Shown: positions 44,862-54,205, counted from the first letter of the stretch. The stretch: 64,000 nt of DNA from Reichenbachiella ulvae (GCF_025833875.1 NZ_JAOYOD010000001.1:3720001-3784000), one strand, 5' to 3'. Notes: generated from the letters alone by a model not told the origin. A program made the numbers and translations.

Positions 44862-45275
44862 TTACTTTGTTCTACTATGAGCAGCGATCATTTTATCAAT
44901 ACCCAATTGAAGAACGGACTTCCATTGAGCGTCTAGTTCCTGTGTCATTTTTTTATCGTGAAGTTTGACCGTACGAAGCAGAGCGTCTAACCAATTTCGG
45001 TACATCCATCCGGGTATATTCATATGGTCTTTGTCATGAGAAGTCGAAAGTTGTTCCACCTTCATTTCAGCAGATTTACTACCACCGGCAAACATGATCA
45101 AGTGCGACAGCCCATGCCTCAAAAGATCCTTTTGCTTGACCATGTCTGTATTTTTGAACCTGTCCTTGACAGCTGGTGATGAAGATTGAAAGAATTGATA
45201 AAAATCGTCGAAAAATGTGGGCGAAGCTACGCATCGGCCATAGCTGAGCCTTACCTGGTTAATGTCTTGATCCAT
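44862..45275 (-). CDS. Globin family protein
   Basis: A 137-aa single-domain globin. The proximal heme His is probably His80 in 'LSTSHDKDHMNIP', with the E-helix around 'LLRHGLSHLIMFAGG' and a G/H-helix segment 'WLDALLRTVKLHDKKM'. Length fits a bacterial single-domain globin close to the truncated or sensor-globin group. It may bind O2 or NO. It is convergent with apbE, 25 nt apart. Heme ligands are inferred by pattern. Confidence 0.8.
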   Translation of the reverse strand: MDQDINQVRLSYGRCVASPTFFDDFYQFFQSSSPAVKDRFKNTDMVKQKDLLRHGLSHLIMFAGGSKSAEMKVEQLSTSHDKDHMNIPGWMYRNWLDALLRTVKLHDKKMTQELDAQWKSVLQLGIDKMIAAHSRTK

Positions 45276-45429
45276 CGTTTTATTTGTTTGCGTTTAAATG
45301 AGGCGTAAAAGTAGGAGAGCCAATAAATCTGGACAATGACCAAAATCATTATGGATATTGATTTATTTCACTCCCGTCAACCGAGCGACTAGGTCTTGAA
45401 AGCAATGCATGTTAATATTGCAGCGCACT

Positions 45430-46185
45430 ATGATGGAGGAGCAAACACAAAAGAAAGAATGGTTCGATGAATGGTTCAATACCATTTACTACCATATTTT
45501 ATACAAAAACCGGAGTTACGAAGAAGCTGGCAAGTTCTTGGACAAGCTCATCCATTATTTTGAAATGCCTAAGGATGCCAAAATTTTGGATCTTGCTTGT
45601 GGTAAAGGGCGCCATTCGATCTATTTAAACAATAGGGGTTTTGATGTAACTGGTGTAGACCTATCGGAGCAAAACATCGCCTTTGCCCGACAAAAAGCAA
45701 ATGACTCGCTGCACTTCCACATTCATGATATGAGGGAGGTTTTTCAGCCTGCTACTTTCGATTATGTTTTCAACCTATTTACCTCCTTTGGTTATTTTGA
45801 TTCTAAAGAAGAAAACCTGGATGTAATTCGAGCCACCTGCGAATCTTTGAAACCTGGCGGGAAATTGCTTATCGATTTCCTCAATCCCTATGTAGTAATC
45901 AATCAACTGGTGAGCGAGGAAGACAAAACCATTGACAACATTCATTTCAAAATCACAAGGGAGCATACCAAAGACGACTATATCGTCAAAAACATCGAAG
46001 TGGATGATCATGGCCAGCATTTTGAATACATGGAAAAAGTAAAGGCGATCCGAAGAACAGATTTTTTGAACTATTTTGATCAAATTGGACTTAAGCTTTT
46101 GGACATATTCGGAGACTATCAACTCAATCCTTATATCAATGACCAATCTGAACGTTTAATCTTCGTCATTCAAAAACCCGCATGA
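45430..46185 (+). CDS. Class I SAM-dependent methyltransferase
   Basis: About 251 aa. The SAM-binding motif is 'AKILDLACGKGRHSIYLNNRG' (LDLACGKGRHS), followed by acidic 'VTGVDLSEQNI', motif II 'FDYVFNLFTSFGYF' and 'LKPGGKLLIDFLNPY'. Starts at one of two adjacent ATG codons (45430 or 45433); an ATG at 45409 would add seven residues. The substrate is unknown. It overlaps the ZIP transporter gene as ATGA, which indicates coupling. Confidence 0.88.
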   Translation: MMEEQTQKKEWFDEWFNTIYYHILYKNRSYEEAGKFLDKLIHYFEMPKDAKILDLACGKGRHSIYLNNRGFDVTGVDLSEQNIAFARQKANDSLHFHIHDMREVFQPATFDYVFNLFTSFGYFDSKEENLDVIRATCESLKPGGKLLIDFLNPYVVINQLVSEEDKTIDNIHFKITREHTKDDYIVKNIEVDDHGQHFEYMEKVKAIRRTDFLNYFDQIGLKLLDIFGDYQLNPYINDQSERLIFVIQKPA

Positions 46186-46925
46186 TCAAATCTGCTATCA
46201 TATTATTCCTTTCGGCCATGCTAGGTGGCCTACTAGCAATCAACTCTGTAGATGCTGTCAAAAGAAACATCAAGATATTGCTGGTTTTTGCGGGATCCTT
46301 TTTGTTCTCCATTACAGTCATTCATATTCTACCCGAAATCTTTGAAGCAGGAGACAACCATCTTCATATCGGACTCTTTATTCTGTTGGGTTTCTTTTTC
46401 CAACAGGTGCTGGAGTATTTTACCGACGGTGTAGAGCATGGACATATGCACCATCATCATCATGGAGAAAAGCACTCCAGCCTGAAAAGTCTATCCTTAA
46501 TCGTAGCGCTTAGTATTCATGGTTTGTTAGAAGGAACACTCCTGGCCCACCCAGAAAGTGTGCATGGCAATCATACCGAAGGAACTTTACTGGCAGGCAT
46601 CATCTTTCACAAGGTGCCGGCTGCTCTGGCTTTGATTTCGGTGCTTTCCTGTCAGTACCAGTCTCGAAAAACGCAACTGTTTCTGCTCACTATATTTGCG
46701 ATGGCTTCTCCTCTTGGATTATTTGCAGGGCATTTCATGGAGGATATTGGATGGATGGATCACGCCTCGATGACCTTTCTTTTTGCTTTTGTGTCAGGTA
46801 ACTTCCTACACATATCGACCACCATATTTATCGAATCTAGTCCTGAACACAGCTGGAGCACGAAAAAGCTTTTAATCAGCCTGCTGGGAGCGGGGTTGGC
46901 CGTACTGTCCGAGTTTTTGTTTTAG
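46182..46925 (+). CDS. ZIP family metal transporter
   Basis: A 247-aa inner-membrane transporter with eight helices. The metal-site motifs of ZIP proteins are present in helices 4 and 5: 'LSIHGLLEGTLLAHPE' and 'GIIFHKVPAALALIS'. The loop between helices 3 and 4 is His-rich (EHGHMHHHHHGEKH), as in zinc or iron transporters. It would move divalent metal ions, with zinc most likely. Coupled to the methyltransferase by an ATGA overlap. Confidence 0.92.
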   Translation: MIKSAIILFLSAMLGGLLAINSVDAVKRNIKILLVFAGSFLFSITVIHILPEIFEAGDNHLHIGLFILLGFFFQQVLEYFTDGVEHGHMHHHHHGEKHSSLKSLSLIVALSIHGLLEGTLLAHPESVHGNHTEGTLLAGIIFHKVPAALALISVLSCQYQSRKTQLFLLTIFAMASPLGLFAGHFMEDIGWMDHASMTFLFAFVSGNFLHISTTIFIESSPEHSWSTKKLLISLLGAGLAVLSEFLF

Positions 46926-46937
46926 CAATAACAAATG

Positions 46938-46951
46938 TGTCAATTGTGACA
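46938..46951. promoter_or_regulatory. Palindrome upstream of the his promoter
   Basis: TGTCA-ATTG-TGACA is a perfect 5-bp inverted repeat about 70 nt before the his -7 element and just after the ZIP gene. It may be a binding site for a dimeric regulator; this is weak evidence. Confidence 0.25.
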
Positions 46952-47018
46952 GTCAAAACAAATGACAGAAATCATTGAATATTTCTACAGCAAAAAGACA
47001 ATATTCCAACAACTTTTA

Positions 47019-47026
47019 TAAATTTG
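47019..47026 (+). promoter_or_regulatory. -7 element of the his operon
   Basis: TAAATTTG fits TAnnTTTG. A start near 47031-47033 would place the leader-peptide ATG (47045) 12-14 nt into the transcript. Confidence 0.5.
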
Positions 47027-47044
47027 CCTCGCAAGAAAATAATT

Positions 47045-47101
47045 ATGATTACTAACAGACAACATCATCACCATACAATGATCGCACAGGCGAGGTGGTA
47101 G
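47045..47101 (+). CDS. hisL: His operon leader peptide (18 aa, four consecutive His)
   Basis: ATG ORF of 18 codons, MITNRQHHHHTMIAQARW, with four successive His codons at 47063-47074 and a TAG stop at 47099. It lies between a promoter-like element and a terminator that precedes hisG, so it is a classic attenuation leader peptide: a ribosome stalls on the His codons when charged tRNA-His is scarce. It is too short for ordinary gene finders. Four adjacent His codons ahead of the his genes are very unlikely by chance. Confidence 0.88.
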   Translation: MITNRQHHHHTMIAQARW

Positions 47102-47161
47102 AGGTATGTCTATAAAAATATTTCACTAATCCCGTCTGATTAATTTTGGACGGGATTTTTT
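47087..47161 (+). promoter_or_regulatory. Transcription attenuator of the his operon
   Basis: The terminator stem AATCCCGTC (47128-47136) / GACGGGATT (47149-47157) runs into T6. An alternative antiterminator pairs CAGGCG plus GG (47087-47095, one bulged A) with CC-CGTCTG (47131-47138), which removes the terminator's 5' arm. The upstream antiterminator strand lies inside the leader ORF, 12 nt after the His codons. A ribosome stalled at His leaves it free, and one at the stop codon covers it. Confidence 0.85.
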
Positions 47162-47206
47162 GTTTATAGTCCCTCCAAACACTGAGAAGACATTAAATCA
47201 AAAACC

Positions 47207-48064
47207 ATGAGCAAGCTTAAAATCGCAGTACAAAAATCCGGAAGACTCAACGATGAATCAATCGACCTTCTAAAGAGCTGTGGTATCCACATCGACAATG
47301 GCAAAGACCAATTGAAAGCCAGTGCTTCCAACTTTCCTCTGGACGTACTTTACCTCCGCAATGGAGACATTCCACAGTATGTAGAAGATGGTGTGGCGGA
47401 TATAGCCATAGTCGGCGAAAATCTACTCGAGGAAACAGAAAATGATATTGAAACGGTTAGACAGCTGGGCTTTTCTAAATGCAAGTTGTCTCTGGCTGTG
47501 CCAAAGGAGGTTGACTATCCTGGCGTAGAATTTTTTGAGGGAAAGAAAATTGCAACTTCCTACCCTAATACACTGAAAAAATTTCTTGCTAAAAACAAGG
47601 TAAATGCAGACATCCACGTGATCAAGGGCTCTGTGGAAATCGCGCCAAACATTGGTCTGGCTGAAGGGATTTGTGACCTGGTTAGCTCAGGTAGCACCTT
47701 GTTCAAAAACGGGCTAAAAGAAACAGACCTGATCCTCAAATCTCAGGCAGTATTGGTTAAAAATAAAAACCTGACTGTAGAACAAGAGGAGCTATTGGAC
47801 ACGCTTTTGTTTCGTCTAGATGCAGTGCAGAAAGGGAAAAAATCCAAATATGCACTGATGAATGTACCGAATGACAAAATCGAGCAGGTCATTCAACTAT
47901 TGCCGGGGATGCGCAGCCCAACGGTACTGCCATTGGCAGAGGAAGGCTGGAGTTCGGTGCACACGGTGATCGGCGAAGGAGAATTTTGGGAAATCATTGA
48001 CCAGCTAAAAGCAGCTGGAGCAGAAGGTATTTTGATCGTTCCAATCGAAAAAATGGTACTATGA
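47207..48064 (+). CDS. hisG: ATP phosphoribosyltransferase
   Basis: First step of histidine synthesis: ATP plus PRPP to phosphoribosyl-ATP. At 285 aa it is the long form with a C-terminal regulatory domain, so it needs no HisZ and is probably feedback-inhibited by histidine. Motifs: 'LKIAVQKSGRLNDESIDLL', 'DIAIVGENLL', and the PRPP loop 'GICDLVSSGSTLFKNGLKE'. First structural gene behind the attenuator; overlaps hisD by 4 nt (ATGA). Confidence 0.97.
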   Translation: MSKLKIAVQKSGRLNDESIDLLKSCGIHIDNGKDQLKASASNFPLDVLYLRNGDIPQYVEDGVADIAIVGENLLEETENDIETVRQLGFSKCKLSLAVPKEVDYPGVEFFEGKKIATSYPNTLKKFLAKNKVNADIHVIKGSVEIAPNIGLAEGICDLVSSGSTLFKNGLKETDLILKSQAVLVKNKNLTVEQEELLDTLLFRLDAVQKGKKSKYALMNVPNDKIEQVIQLLPGMRSPTVLPLAEEGWSSVHTVIGEGEFWEIIDQLKAAGAEGILIVPIEKMVL

Positions 48065-49362
48065 TAGTTGCTATTAATCCAAAAAGAGAAGAGTGGGAGC
48101 AACTGGCTGAGCGCCCTGCCCTGGAGCAGCAAAATCTGCAATCCACAGTCGATGAGGTATTCAAGTCAATCCAATCCGATGGGGATAAGGCTGTACTCGA
48201 ATTCACTAAGAGATTCGACAATGCTACCCTGATCAACACCGTAGCTGGTGAAGAAGAACTACAGTATGCCGATCAATTGGTCGGTGGTGAATTAAAGGAA
48301 GCGATCGAGCTGGCTGCAAAAAATATTGAGGCCTTTCACACGGCCCAAAAACCACAAAGAGTGGAAGTAGAAACGGCTCCTGGGGTTACTTGCTGGCAAG
48401 AAGCCAAAGCCATCCAAAAAGTGGGCATTTATATCCCTGGAGGCACAGCTCCCCTATTTTCTACTGTGCTCATGCTAGCACTTCCAGCGAAAATTGCTGG
48501 ATGCAAAGAAATCGTGCTATGTACGCCTCCCGGCCCAGACGGCTCAATCAATCCTGCCATTTTGTTTGCAGCGAAGTATGCAGGCGTCAAACAGATTTTT
48601 AAAGTAGGTGGCATTCAGGCCATCGGGGCGATGACATTTGGAACAGAGTCGATTCCGAAAGTGGATAAGATCTTTGGTCCGGGCAACCAATATGTGACTG
48701 CCGCCAAGCAGCGTGCTGCACAATTGGGCGTGGCGATCGATATGCCTGCGGGTCCTTCAGAGCTGTTGGTGATGGCTGACGAAACGGCTGTGCCTGAATT
48801 CGTGGTATCGGATCTACTTTCTCAAGCCGAACACGGTGTTGACAGTCAGGTGATCTGTGTTGTCAAAAGCGAGGAACAAGTCGAACCCATACAAAAGGAA
48901 CTAGAGATACAATTGGCTTTACTCCCAAGGAAAGAAATAGCTGAAAAGGCGATAGAAAACTCCAAAATCATCTGTTTACCAGAGGATCAGGACTGTGTCG
49001 ATTTCATCAACGAATACGCACCAGAGCACTACATCCTTTGTGTGCAGAATGAAGATTTCTATCTGGACCAAGTGATTAATGCGGGTTCTGTTTTCATCGG
49101 TAATTATACGCCGGAGAGTGCAGGTGATTACGCATCTGGTACCAATCACACCCTACCAACCAATGGTTACGCTAAATCATACAGCGGTGTGAATCTGGAT
49201 GCATTCATGAAGAAGATCACTTTCCAAAAAATCACTGAAAAGGGGATATTAGGAATCGGTCCAGCCATCGAGCAAATGGCCACAGCAGAGCAACTGGATG
49301 CACACAAAAATGCGGTGACCAAAAGACTGGCATACCTCAACTCGAAAAATCTAAAATCATGA
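48061..49362 (+). CDS. hisD: Histidinol dehydrogenase
   Basis: Zinc- and NAD-dependent enzyme for the last two steps, L-histidinol to L-histidine. 433 aa, with 'GIYIPGGTAPLFSTVLMLALP', 'VDKIFGPGNQYVTAAKQ', 'DMPAGPSELLVMAD', 'DLLSQAEHGVDSQ' with zinc and catalytic residues, and 'YASGTNHTLPT' near the end. Overlaps hisG and hisC by 4 nt each, so the three are translationally coupled. Confidence 0.98.
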   Translation: MIVAINPKREEWEQLAERPALEQQNLQSTVDEVFKSIQSDGDKAVLEFTKRFDNATLINTVAGEEELQYADQLVGGELKEAIELAAKNIEAFHTAQKPQRVEVETAPGVTCWQEAKAIQKVGIYIPGGTAPLFSTVLMLALPAKIAGCKEIVLCTPPGPDGSINPAILFAAKYAGVKQIFKVGGIQAIGAMTFGTESIPKVDKIFGPGNQYVTAAKQRAAQLGVAIDMPAGPSELLVMADETAVPEFVVSDLLSQAEHGVDSQVICVVKSEEQVEPIQKELEIQLALLPRKEIAEKAIENSKIICLPEDQDCVDFINEYAPEHYILCVQNEDFYLDQVINAGSVFIGNYTPESAGDYASGTNHTLPTNGYAKSYSGVNLDAFMKKITFQKITEKGILGIGPAIEQMATAEQLDAHKNAVTKRLAYLNSKNLKS

Positions 49363-50405
49363 ATGTGAGAGATCTTTTGAGAGCCAATATCAAGGCAATG
49401 ACTCCCTACAGTTCAGCACGTGATGAGTTCGACAATGTAGCGGATGTTTATCTGGATGCTAATGAAAATCCATTTGAGAATGGCATGAACCGCTATCCAG
49501 ATCCTTATCAAAAAGAGGTCAAAAAACGTCTGAGCGAGATCAAAGGGATTGCTCCAGAGAAAATCCTGCTAGGCAATGGTAGTGACGAAGTACTGGACAT
49601 CATCTTTCGTGCCTTTTGCGAACCTAGATTGGACAATATCATCTCTCACAACCCGAGCTATGGTATGTATCCGGTTTTGTCTGAGATCAATGATATCGAA
49701 CTGCGCAAGGTCAATCTGGAAGAAGGCTTTCAGCTAAATTCCCAGGCGATGATTGATGCTTCCGACGAATATACGAAGCTATTTTTCATCTGCTCTCCTA
49801 ACAATCCATCGGGCAACTTGCTACAAAAGGATGAGATCAAAAAAATCCTGGATTTGAAGAGAGGAATCGTAGTGATCGATGAGGCATATATCGACTTTGC
49901 TGAGGAAAAATCATGGATACACGAGCTAGACCATTACCCAAATCTCGTCGTTTGTCAGACACTATCTAAGGCCTGGGGATTGGCTGGATTGAGAATGGGT
50001 ATGTGTTTCGCATCGGAGGAAATCATAGCTGTATTCAATGCCATCAAGCCGCCGTACAACGTGAATGTGCTTTCACAAAAGGCAGCATTAGAAGTATTGA
50101 ATAATGAGCCGGCATTTAAGGAACAAGTAGCTATCATTCTAAGCGAAAGAATAAAGGTAATTGCTGCATTGGAAGCCGCCAGTTGTGTTTCGAAGGTTTT
50201 TCCTACCGTTTCCAATTTTGTACTGGCTAGAGTAGACAATGCCAAGGCTTTGTATAATTTTCTATTGGAACGAAAAGTGATTGTAAGGAATCGCTCGACC
50301 CAGTATCTATGCGAAGAAAGTCTGCGTTTCACGATTGGTACGCCAAAGGAAAATGATCGATTGATAGACGGAATTAAAGAATATGAAAGTGCTCAAGGCG
50401 AATAG
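49359..50405 (+). CDS. hisC: Histidinol-phosphate aminotransferase
   Basis: PLP enzyme of fold type I that converts imidazole acetol phosphate to histidinol phosphate. 348 aa, with 'YLDANENPFENG', 'LLGNGSDEVLDI', 'SPNNPSGNLL', 'VIDEAYIDFA' and the Schiff-base Lys in 'TLSKAWGLAGLRMG'. Overlaps hisD by 4 nt; 24 nt before hisB. Confidence 0.97.
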   Translation: MNVRDLLRANIKAMTPYSSARDEFDNVADVYLDANENPFENGMNRYPDPYQKEVKKRLSEIKGIAPEKILLGNGSDEVLDIIFRAFCEPRLDNIISHNPSYGMYPVLSEINDIELRKVNLEEGFQLNSQAMIDASDEYTKLFFICSPNNPSGNLLQKDEIKKILDLKRGIVVIDEAYIDFAEEKSWIHELDHYPNLVVCQTLSKAWGLAGLRMGMCFASEEIIAVFNAIKPPYNVNVLSQKAALEVLNNEPAFKEQVAIILSERIKVIAALEAASCVSKVFPTVSNFVLARVDNAKALYNFLLERKVIVRNRSTQYLCEESLRFTIGTPKENDRLIDGIKEYESAQGE

Positions 50406-50429
50406 CCCAAGGCTGCAAGCAACAGAAAA

Positions 50430-51563
50430 ATGAAAAAAGTATTATTCATAGATAGAGACGGCACCCTGGTATTGGAACCACCAGTTGATTACCAACTGGA
50501 CTCTTTGGAGAAGCTGGAATTTTATCCAGGCGTATTCCAGTGGATGTCTAAAATCGCCAAGTTAGGATACGAATTGGTCATGGTGACCAATCAGGATGGT
50601 TTGGGTACAGACTCCTTTCCAGAGGACACCTTCTGGCCAGCACACAACAAGTGCATGAAGGCCTTTGAAAACGAAGGGGTGATCTTCGATGATGTAAAGA
50701 TCGATCGCAGTTTTCCTGCTGATAATGCACCTACTCGCAAGCCTAGAACAGGCATGCTAACCGAATACATGGATGGCAGTTATGATTTGGAAAACTCTTT
50801 CGTCATTGGCGATCGAATCACCGATGTGGAGCTTGCGAAGAATCTGGGCTGCAAAGCTATTTTTATCCAAAACCAAGAAGGTTTAGGTGCTGAAGAAATT
50901 TCTTCTAAGGTGGAAGAGTTGCAGAGCTGCATCGCCCTCACCACTACGGATTGGGAAGATATATACAATCTGGTAAGTCGAGGATCCAGAAAAGGTAGCG
51001 TAAAACGCACCACCAAAGAAACGGATATCGACATAGAAGTAGAACTAGACGGTACAGGTCAGGCTGATATCGATACGGGAATCAAATTCTTTGATCACAT
51101 GCTGGACCAGATTGCCAAGCATGGCCTTCTCGACTTGAAAATAAAAGTGAAAGGTGACCTGGAGGTAGACGAGCACCACACCATCGAGGATACTGGAATA
51201 GCGCTGGGCGAAGCTGTTTTGGAAGCCCTCGGCAACAAGAAAGGAATCGAACGCTATGGTTTCTGCCTTCCGATGGACGATAGCCTGTGTCAGGTAGCAC
51301 TGGATTTTGGTGGTCGTAACTGGATTGTCTGGGATGCCGAATTCAAAAGAGAAATGGTAGGCAAGATGCCAACAGAGATGTTCTTTCACTTCTTCAAATC
51401 TTTTTCGGATGCGTCAAAATGCAACCTGAATATCAAAGCGGAAGGAGACAATGAACACCACAAGATCGAAGGCATTTTTAAAGCCTTTGCTAAGGCTATC
51501 AAAATGTCAGTGAAACAAGACAAAGACAAAATGATTTTACCTTCTACGAAAGGAATGCTATGA
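50430..51563 (+). CDS. hisB: Bifunctional histidinol-phosphatase / imidazoleglycerol-phosphate dehydratase
   Basis: A 377-aa fusion. The N-terminal HAD phosphatase (about 1-165) has the DxD motif '[10 protein letters not shown]' and '[10 protein letters not shown]'. The C-terminal dehydratase (about 180-377) has '[18 protein letters not shown]', '[16 protein letters not shown]' and '[18 protein letters not shown]', the manganese-binding His motifs. The fusion is the enterobacterial and Bacteroidota-type arrangement. Overlaps hisH by 4 nt. Confidence 0.97.
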   Translation: MKKVLFIDRDGTLVLEPPVDYQLDSLEKLEFYPGVFQWMSKIAKLGYELVMVTNQDGLGTDSFPEDTFWPAHNKCMKAFENEGVIFDDVKIDRSFPADNAPTRKPRTGMLTEYMDGSYDLENSFVIGDRITDVELAKNLGCKAIFIQNQEGLGAEEISSKVEELQSCIALTTTDWEDIYNLVSRGSRKGSVKRTTKETDIDIEVELDGTGQADIDTGIKFFDHMLDQIAKHGLLDLKIKVKGDLEVDEHHTIEDTGIALGEAVLEALGNKKGIERYGFCLPMDDSLCQVALDFGGRNWIVWDAEFKREMVGKMPTEMFFHFFKSFSDASKCNLNIKAEGDNEHHKIEGIFKAFAKAIKMSVKQDKDKMILPSTKGML

Positions 51564-52147
51564 GCAAAATAGTAATTATAGATTACGGTGCAGGCAATGT
51601 CAAATCTGTGAAATTCGCCCTGGATCGATTAGGTATCGGGTATGAGCTATCGCGCTCTGCGGAGACCATTCAGTCTGCAGACAAACTGCTTTTCCCTGGT
51701 GTGGGTGAAGCCAGCTCGTCGATGAAGGCACTGGAAGAATATGGGCTTACCGAAGTAATCAAAGATGCCAAGCAGCCGTTTTTAGGCATTTGTTTGGGCA
51801 TGCAGATGATGTGTGAGTCTTCAGAAGAAAACGACACCAAGGGGTTGGGAATTTTTCCTCTTCCGGTGAAATTATTTGACAGCACAGATGTCAAAGTACC
51901 TCACATGGGCTGGAATCAGGTAGAAGATTTACAGACACCCATTTTCGATGGTCTAGAGGAAAAGGAGTACATGTATTTCGTGCACTCTTACTATGTGCCA
52001 GATTCGGAATGGACCATTGCCAAAGCGAACTATCCGGCCCCTTTCAGTGCCGCACTTCACAAGGATAACTTCTATGGCTGCCAGTTCCACCCTGAAAAGA
52101 GCGGGTCTTTTGGTCAGAAGATTTTAGAGAATTTTGTTAGAATGTAA
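51560..52147 (+). CDS. hisH: Imidazole glycerol phosphate synthase, glutaminase subunit
   Basis: Glutamine amidotransferase that supplies ammonia to HisF. 195 aa with the nucleophile Cys in '[13 protein letters not shown]' near residue 78 and His/Glu in '[15 protein letters not shown]' near the C-terminus. ATG inside the end of hisB. In this operon it is separated from hisA by a two-gene toxin/antitoxin-like insert. Confidence 0.97.
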   Translation: MSKIVIIDYGAGNVKSVKFALDRLGIGYELSRSAETIQSADKLLFPGVGEASSSMKALEEYGLTEVIKDAKQPFLGICLGMQMMCESSEENDTKGLGIFPLPVKLFDSTDVKVPHMGWNQVEDLQTPIFDGLEEKEYMYFVHSYYVPDSEWTIAKANYPAPFSAALHKDNFYGCQFHPEKSGSFGQKILENFVRM

Positions 52148-52148
52148 T

Positions 52149-52158
52149 CGGTCGACCG
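52149..52158. promoter_or_regulatory. Palindrome upstream of the antitoxin-like gene
   Basis: CGGTCGACCG, a perfect 10-bp palindrome directly after the hisH stop and 43 nt before the antitoxin ATG. It could be an autoregulatory operator of the pair. Confidence 0.3.
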
Positions 52159-52200
52159 TCTAATAGAATGATTGATCAAAGAAATTAGTATTTTTATGTT

Positions 52201-52440
52201 ATGAGCACAAAGGATTTAATAAAGGAAAAACTAGACCAAATTCATGAAGAAGAGGTTCTCTCCAATATTCTTGAAATGCTCCAGTTGGAAATTGAGCTAA
52301 ATAATGAGGAAATACCTCTAAAATTGACCCAATCCCAAAAAGCAGCGATAGAAGAAGGATTGGACGATGTTGCCAACGGCCGTGTTTTAACACATGAAGA
52401 AGCCAAACAAAAAATCGATAAGTGGTTCGAAGGAAAATAG
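52201..52440 (+). CDS. Antitoxin-like small protein
   Basis: A 79-aa acidic helical protein (KDLIKEKLDQIHEEEVLSN...). The C-terminal 'RVLTHEEAKQKIDKWF' is the phrase typical of small antitoxins of the 'addiction module' group paired with ParE/RelE toxins. The N-terminal half is probably the dimerisation or DNA-binding part. Its stop overlaps the toxin-like gene by 19 nt. It would neutralise the toxin. The pair sits between hisH and hisA. Confidence 0.78.
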   Translation: MSTKDLIKEKLDQIHEEEVLSNILEMLQLEIELNNEEIPLKLTQSQKAAIEEGLDDVANGRVLTHEEAKQKIDKWFEGK

Positions 52441-52718
52441 TTTGGTCTCAGATTGCATTAGAGGATAAAATCCAAATTTATAGTTATTGGTTTAATGAAT
52501 TGAACAATCACAGCTATGGTAAAAAACTAGAGAAGCTGTTCAATAAATCAATCGAAACTCTAGCTATTTACCCTCGATCCGGTCGTCTAACAGAACATAA
52601 ATACACTAGGGCAAGAGTAGTCAAACATTACATTCTGTATTATCAATTTTCAGAAAACACCATTACAATATTAAGAGTTTGGGATGCTCGACAAGATCCC
52701 AATAAACTAAAGTTATAA
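52422..52718 (+). CDS. RelE/ParE-like toxin
   Basis: A 98-aa basic protein with the RelE/ParE fold pattern: 'VWSQIALEDKIQIYSYWF', 'IETLAIYPRSGRLTEHKYTRARVVKHYILYYQ' (key phrase YPRSGRLTEH), and the C-terminal 'ILRVWDARQDPNKL'. Starts at GTG within the antitoxin gene (an inferred start). The mRNA-cleavage or gyrase-poisoning role cannot be told from sequence. The stop overlaps the hisA ATG by one base (TAATG), so hisA translation may depend on toxin translation. Confidence 0.82.
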   Translation: MVRRKIVWSQIALEDKIQIYSYWFNELNNHSYGKKLEKLFNKSIETLAIYPRSGRLTEHKYTRARVVKHYILYYQFSENTITILRVWDARQDPNKLKL

Positions 52719-53440
52719 TGATTCGTATTATTCCCGCAATAGATTTAATAGATGGCAAATGTGTCCGATTGACGAAGGGCGACTATGACCAAAAGAAAGT
52801 ATACAATGAGAATCCTCTGGAAGTAGCCAAGGAATTCGAAGATGCTGGTATCAAGTATCTTCATTTGGTGGATCTGGACGGGTCGAAAGCCAGAGAGATC
52901 AAAAACGCCGCTGTGCTGGAAAACATCGCTGCGAATACTGGACTAACTATCGATTTTGGTGGAGGCATTCGATCTGACAAGGACATAGACATTGCTTTCA
53001 ATGCTGGAGCTACTCAGGTCAATTTGGGTAGTGTCGCTCTGGAGAACAAAACGCTCTATGGCGAATGGCTGAAAAAGTTTGGAGCTGAAAAGATCATCCT
53101 CAGTGCAGATTCTACTAACAGAAAAATAGCCATCAACGGCTGGCAGGAAGAATCTCAAGTCGATCTTTTCGATCTGATCAAAGAATATGAAGCAATGGGT
53201 AACCAATACATGGTTTGCACCGATATCAGCAAAGATGGAATGTTGCAAGGCATAGCCGTAGACTTATACAAAGACTTAATGGCTACTTTCCCTTCCCAAA
53301 AAATAGTCGCGAGCGGCGGAGTTAAGGACATCAAAGATGTAGAAGCTGCCGCTGCTCTGAACATGGATGGCATCATCATCGGTAAAGCCATCTACGAAAA
53401 CAAAATTTCACTGAAACAACTGGAAGCCTATGCTGACTAA
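52718..53440 (+). CDS. hisA: Phosphoribosyl-formimino-AICAR phosphate isomerase
   Basis: A 240-aa TIM barrel that isomerises ProFAR to PRFAR. N-terminal '[24 protein letters not shown]' with catalytic Asp, central '[14 protein letters not shown]', C-terminal '[13 protein letters not shown]' and '[13 protein letters not shown]'. ATG overlaps the upstream toxin-like gene stop. It overlaps hisF by 11 nt. Confidence 0.97.
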   Translation: MIRIIPAIDLIDGKCVRLTKGDYDQKKVYNENPLEVAKEFEDAGIKYLHLVDLDGSKAREIKNAAVLENIAANTGLTIDFGGGIRSDKDIDIAFNAGATQVNLGSVALENKTLYGEWLKKFGAEKIILSADSTNRKIAINGWQEESQVDLFDLIKEYEAMGNQYMVCTDISKDGMLQGIAVDLYKDLMATFPSQKIVASGGVKDIKDVEAAAALNMDGIIIGKAIYENKISLKQLEAYAD

Positions 53441-54185
53441 GAGAATCGTACCCTGCCTGGACATCAAAGATGGACGTACCGTGAAAGGCGTCAACTTTGT
53501 AAATCTAAGAGATGCAGGTGACCCGGTAGAACTGGCTGCCATCTACTCTGAGCAAGGGGCGGATGAGCTCGTGTTTTTGGACATCACAGCAACAGGTGAC
53601 GGCAGAAAAACGACAGCTGAGCTGGTAGAAAAGGTTGCCGAGAAAGTCAATATTCCATTCACCGTAGGAGGAGGAATCAAATCTGTGCAGGATGTCTATG
53701 AACTACTGCACAGGGGAGCAGACAAGATTTCTATCAACTCTTGGGCGGTAAAAGAACCAAAAGTACTCGACGAATTGGCCTTGCAGTTTGGGAGTCAGTG
53801 CGTGGTACTGGCTGTAGATGCCAAACAAATCGATGGACAATGGAAGGTTCACCTGGTAGGCGGCAAAGTGCCAACTGAAATTGATCTGTTCGATTGGGTA
53901 AAAGAAGCCGAAAGCCGTGGTGCTGGCGAAGTGCTATTTACCTCTATGGATCATGATGGATCGAAAAATGGCTTTGCCAATGAAGCCTTGGCAAAACTAT
54001 CGGACATGGTGAGTATTCCGATCATTGCGTCTGGGGGAGCAGGAAGCATTCAGGATTTTGCAGATACCTTTGTTGAAGGAAAAGCAGACGCGGCATTAGC
54101 GGCTAGTGTTTTTCACTTCAAAGAAATCGAAATACCAACCTTGAAAAACGAATTGAAAAAGCAGGGAATACCTGTAAGAATATAA
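53430..54185 (+). CDS. hisF: Imidazole glycerol phosphate synthase, cyclase subunit
   Basis: A 251-aa TIM barrel that uses ammonia from HisH to make IGP and AICAR. '[22 protein letters not shown]' (Asp catalytic), '[13 protein letters not shown]', '[14 protein letters not shown]' (second catalytic Asp) and '[15 protein letters not shown]'. Overlaps hisA by 11 nt; 76 nt before the chosen hisIE ATG. Confidence 0.98.
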   Translation: MLTKRIVPCLDIKDGRTVKGVNFVNLRDAGDPVELAAIYSEQGADELVFLDITATGDGRKTTAELVEKVAEKVNIPFTVGGGIKSVQDVYELLHRGADKISINSWAVKEPKVLDELALQFGSQCVVLAVDAKQIDGQWKVHLVGGKVPTEIDLFDWVKEAESRGAGEVLFTSMDHDGSKNGFANEALAKLSDMVSIPIIASGGAGSIQDFADTFVEGKADAALAASVFHFKEIEIPTLKNELKKQGIPVRI

Positions 54186-54205
54186 CAGACGAGAGTCCAG
54201 AGTCG

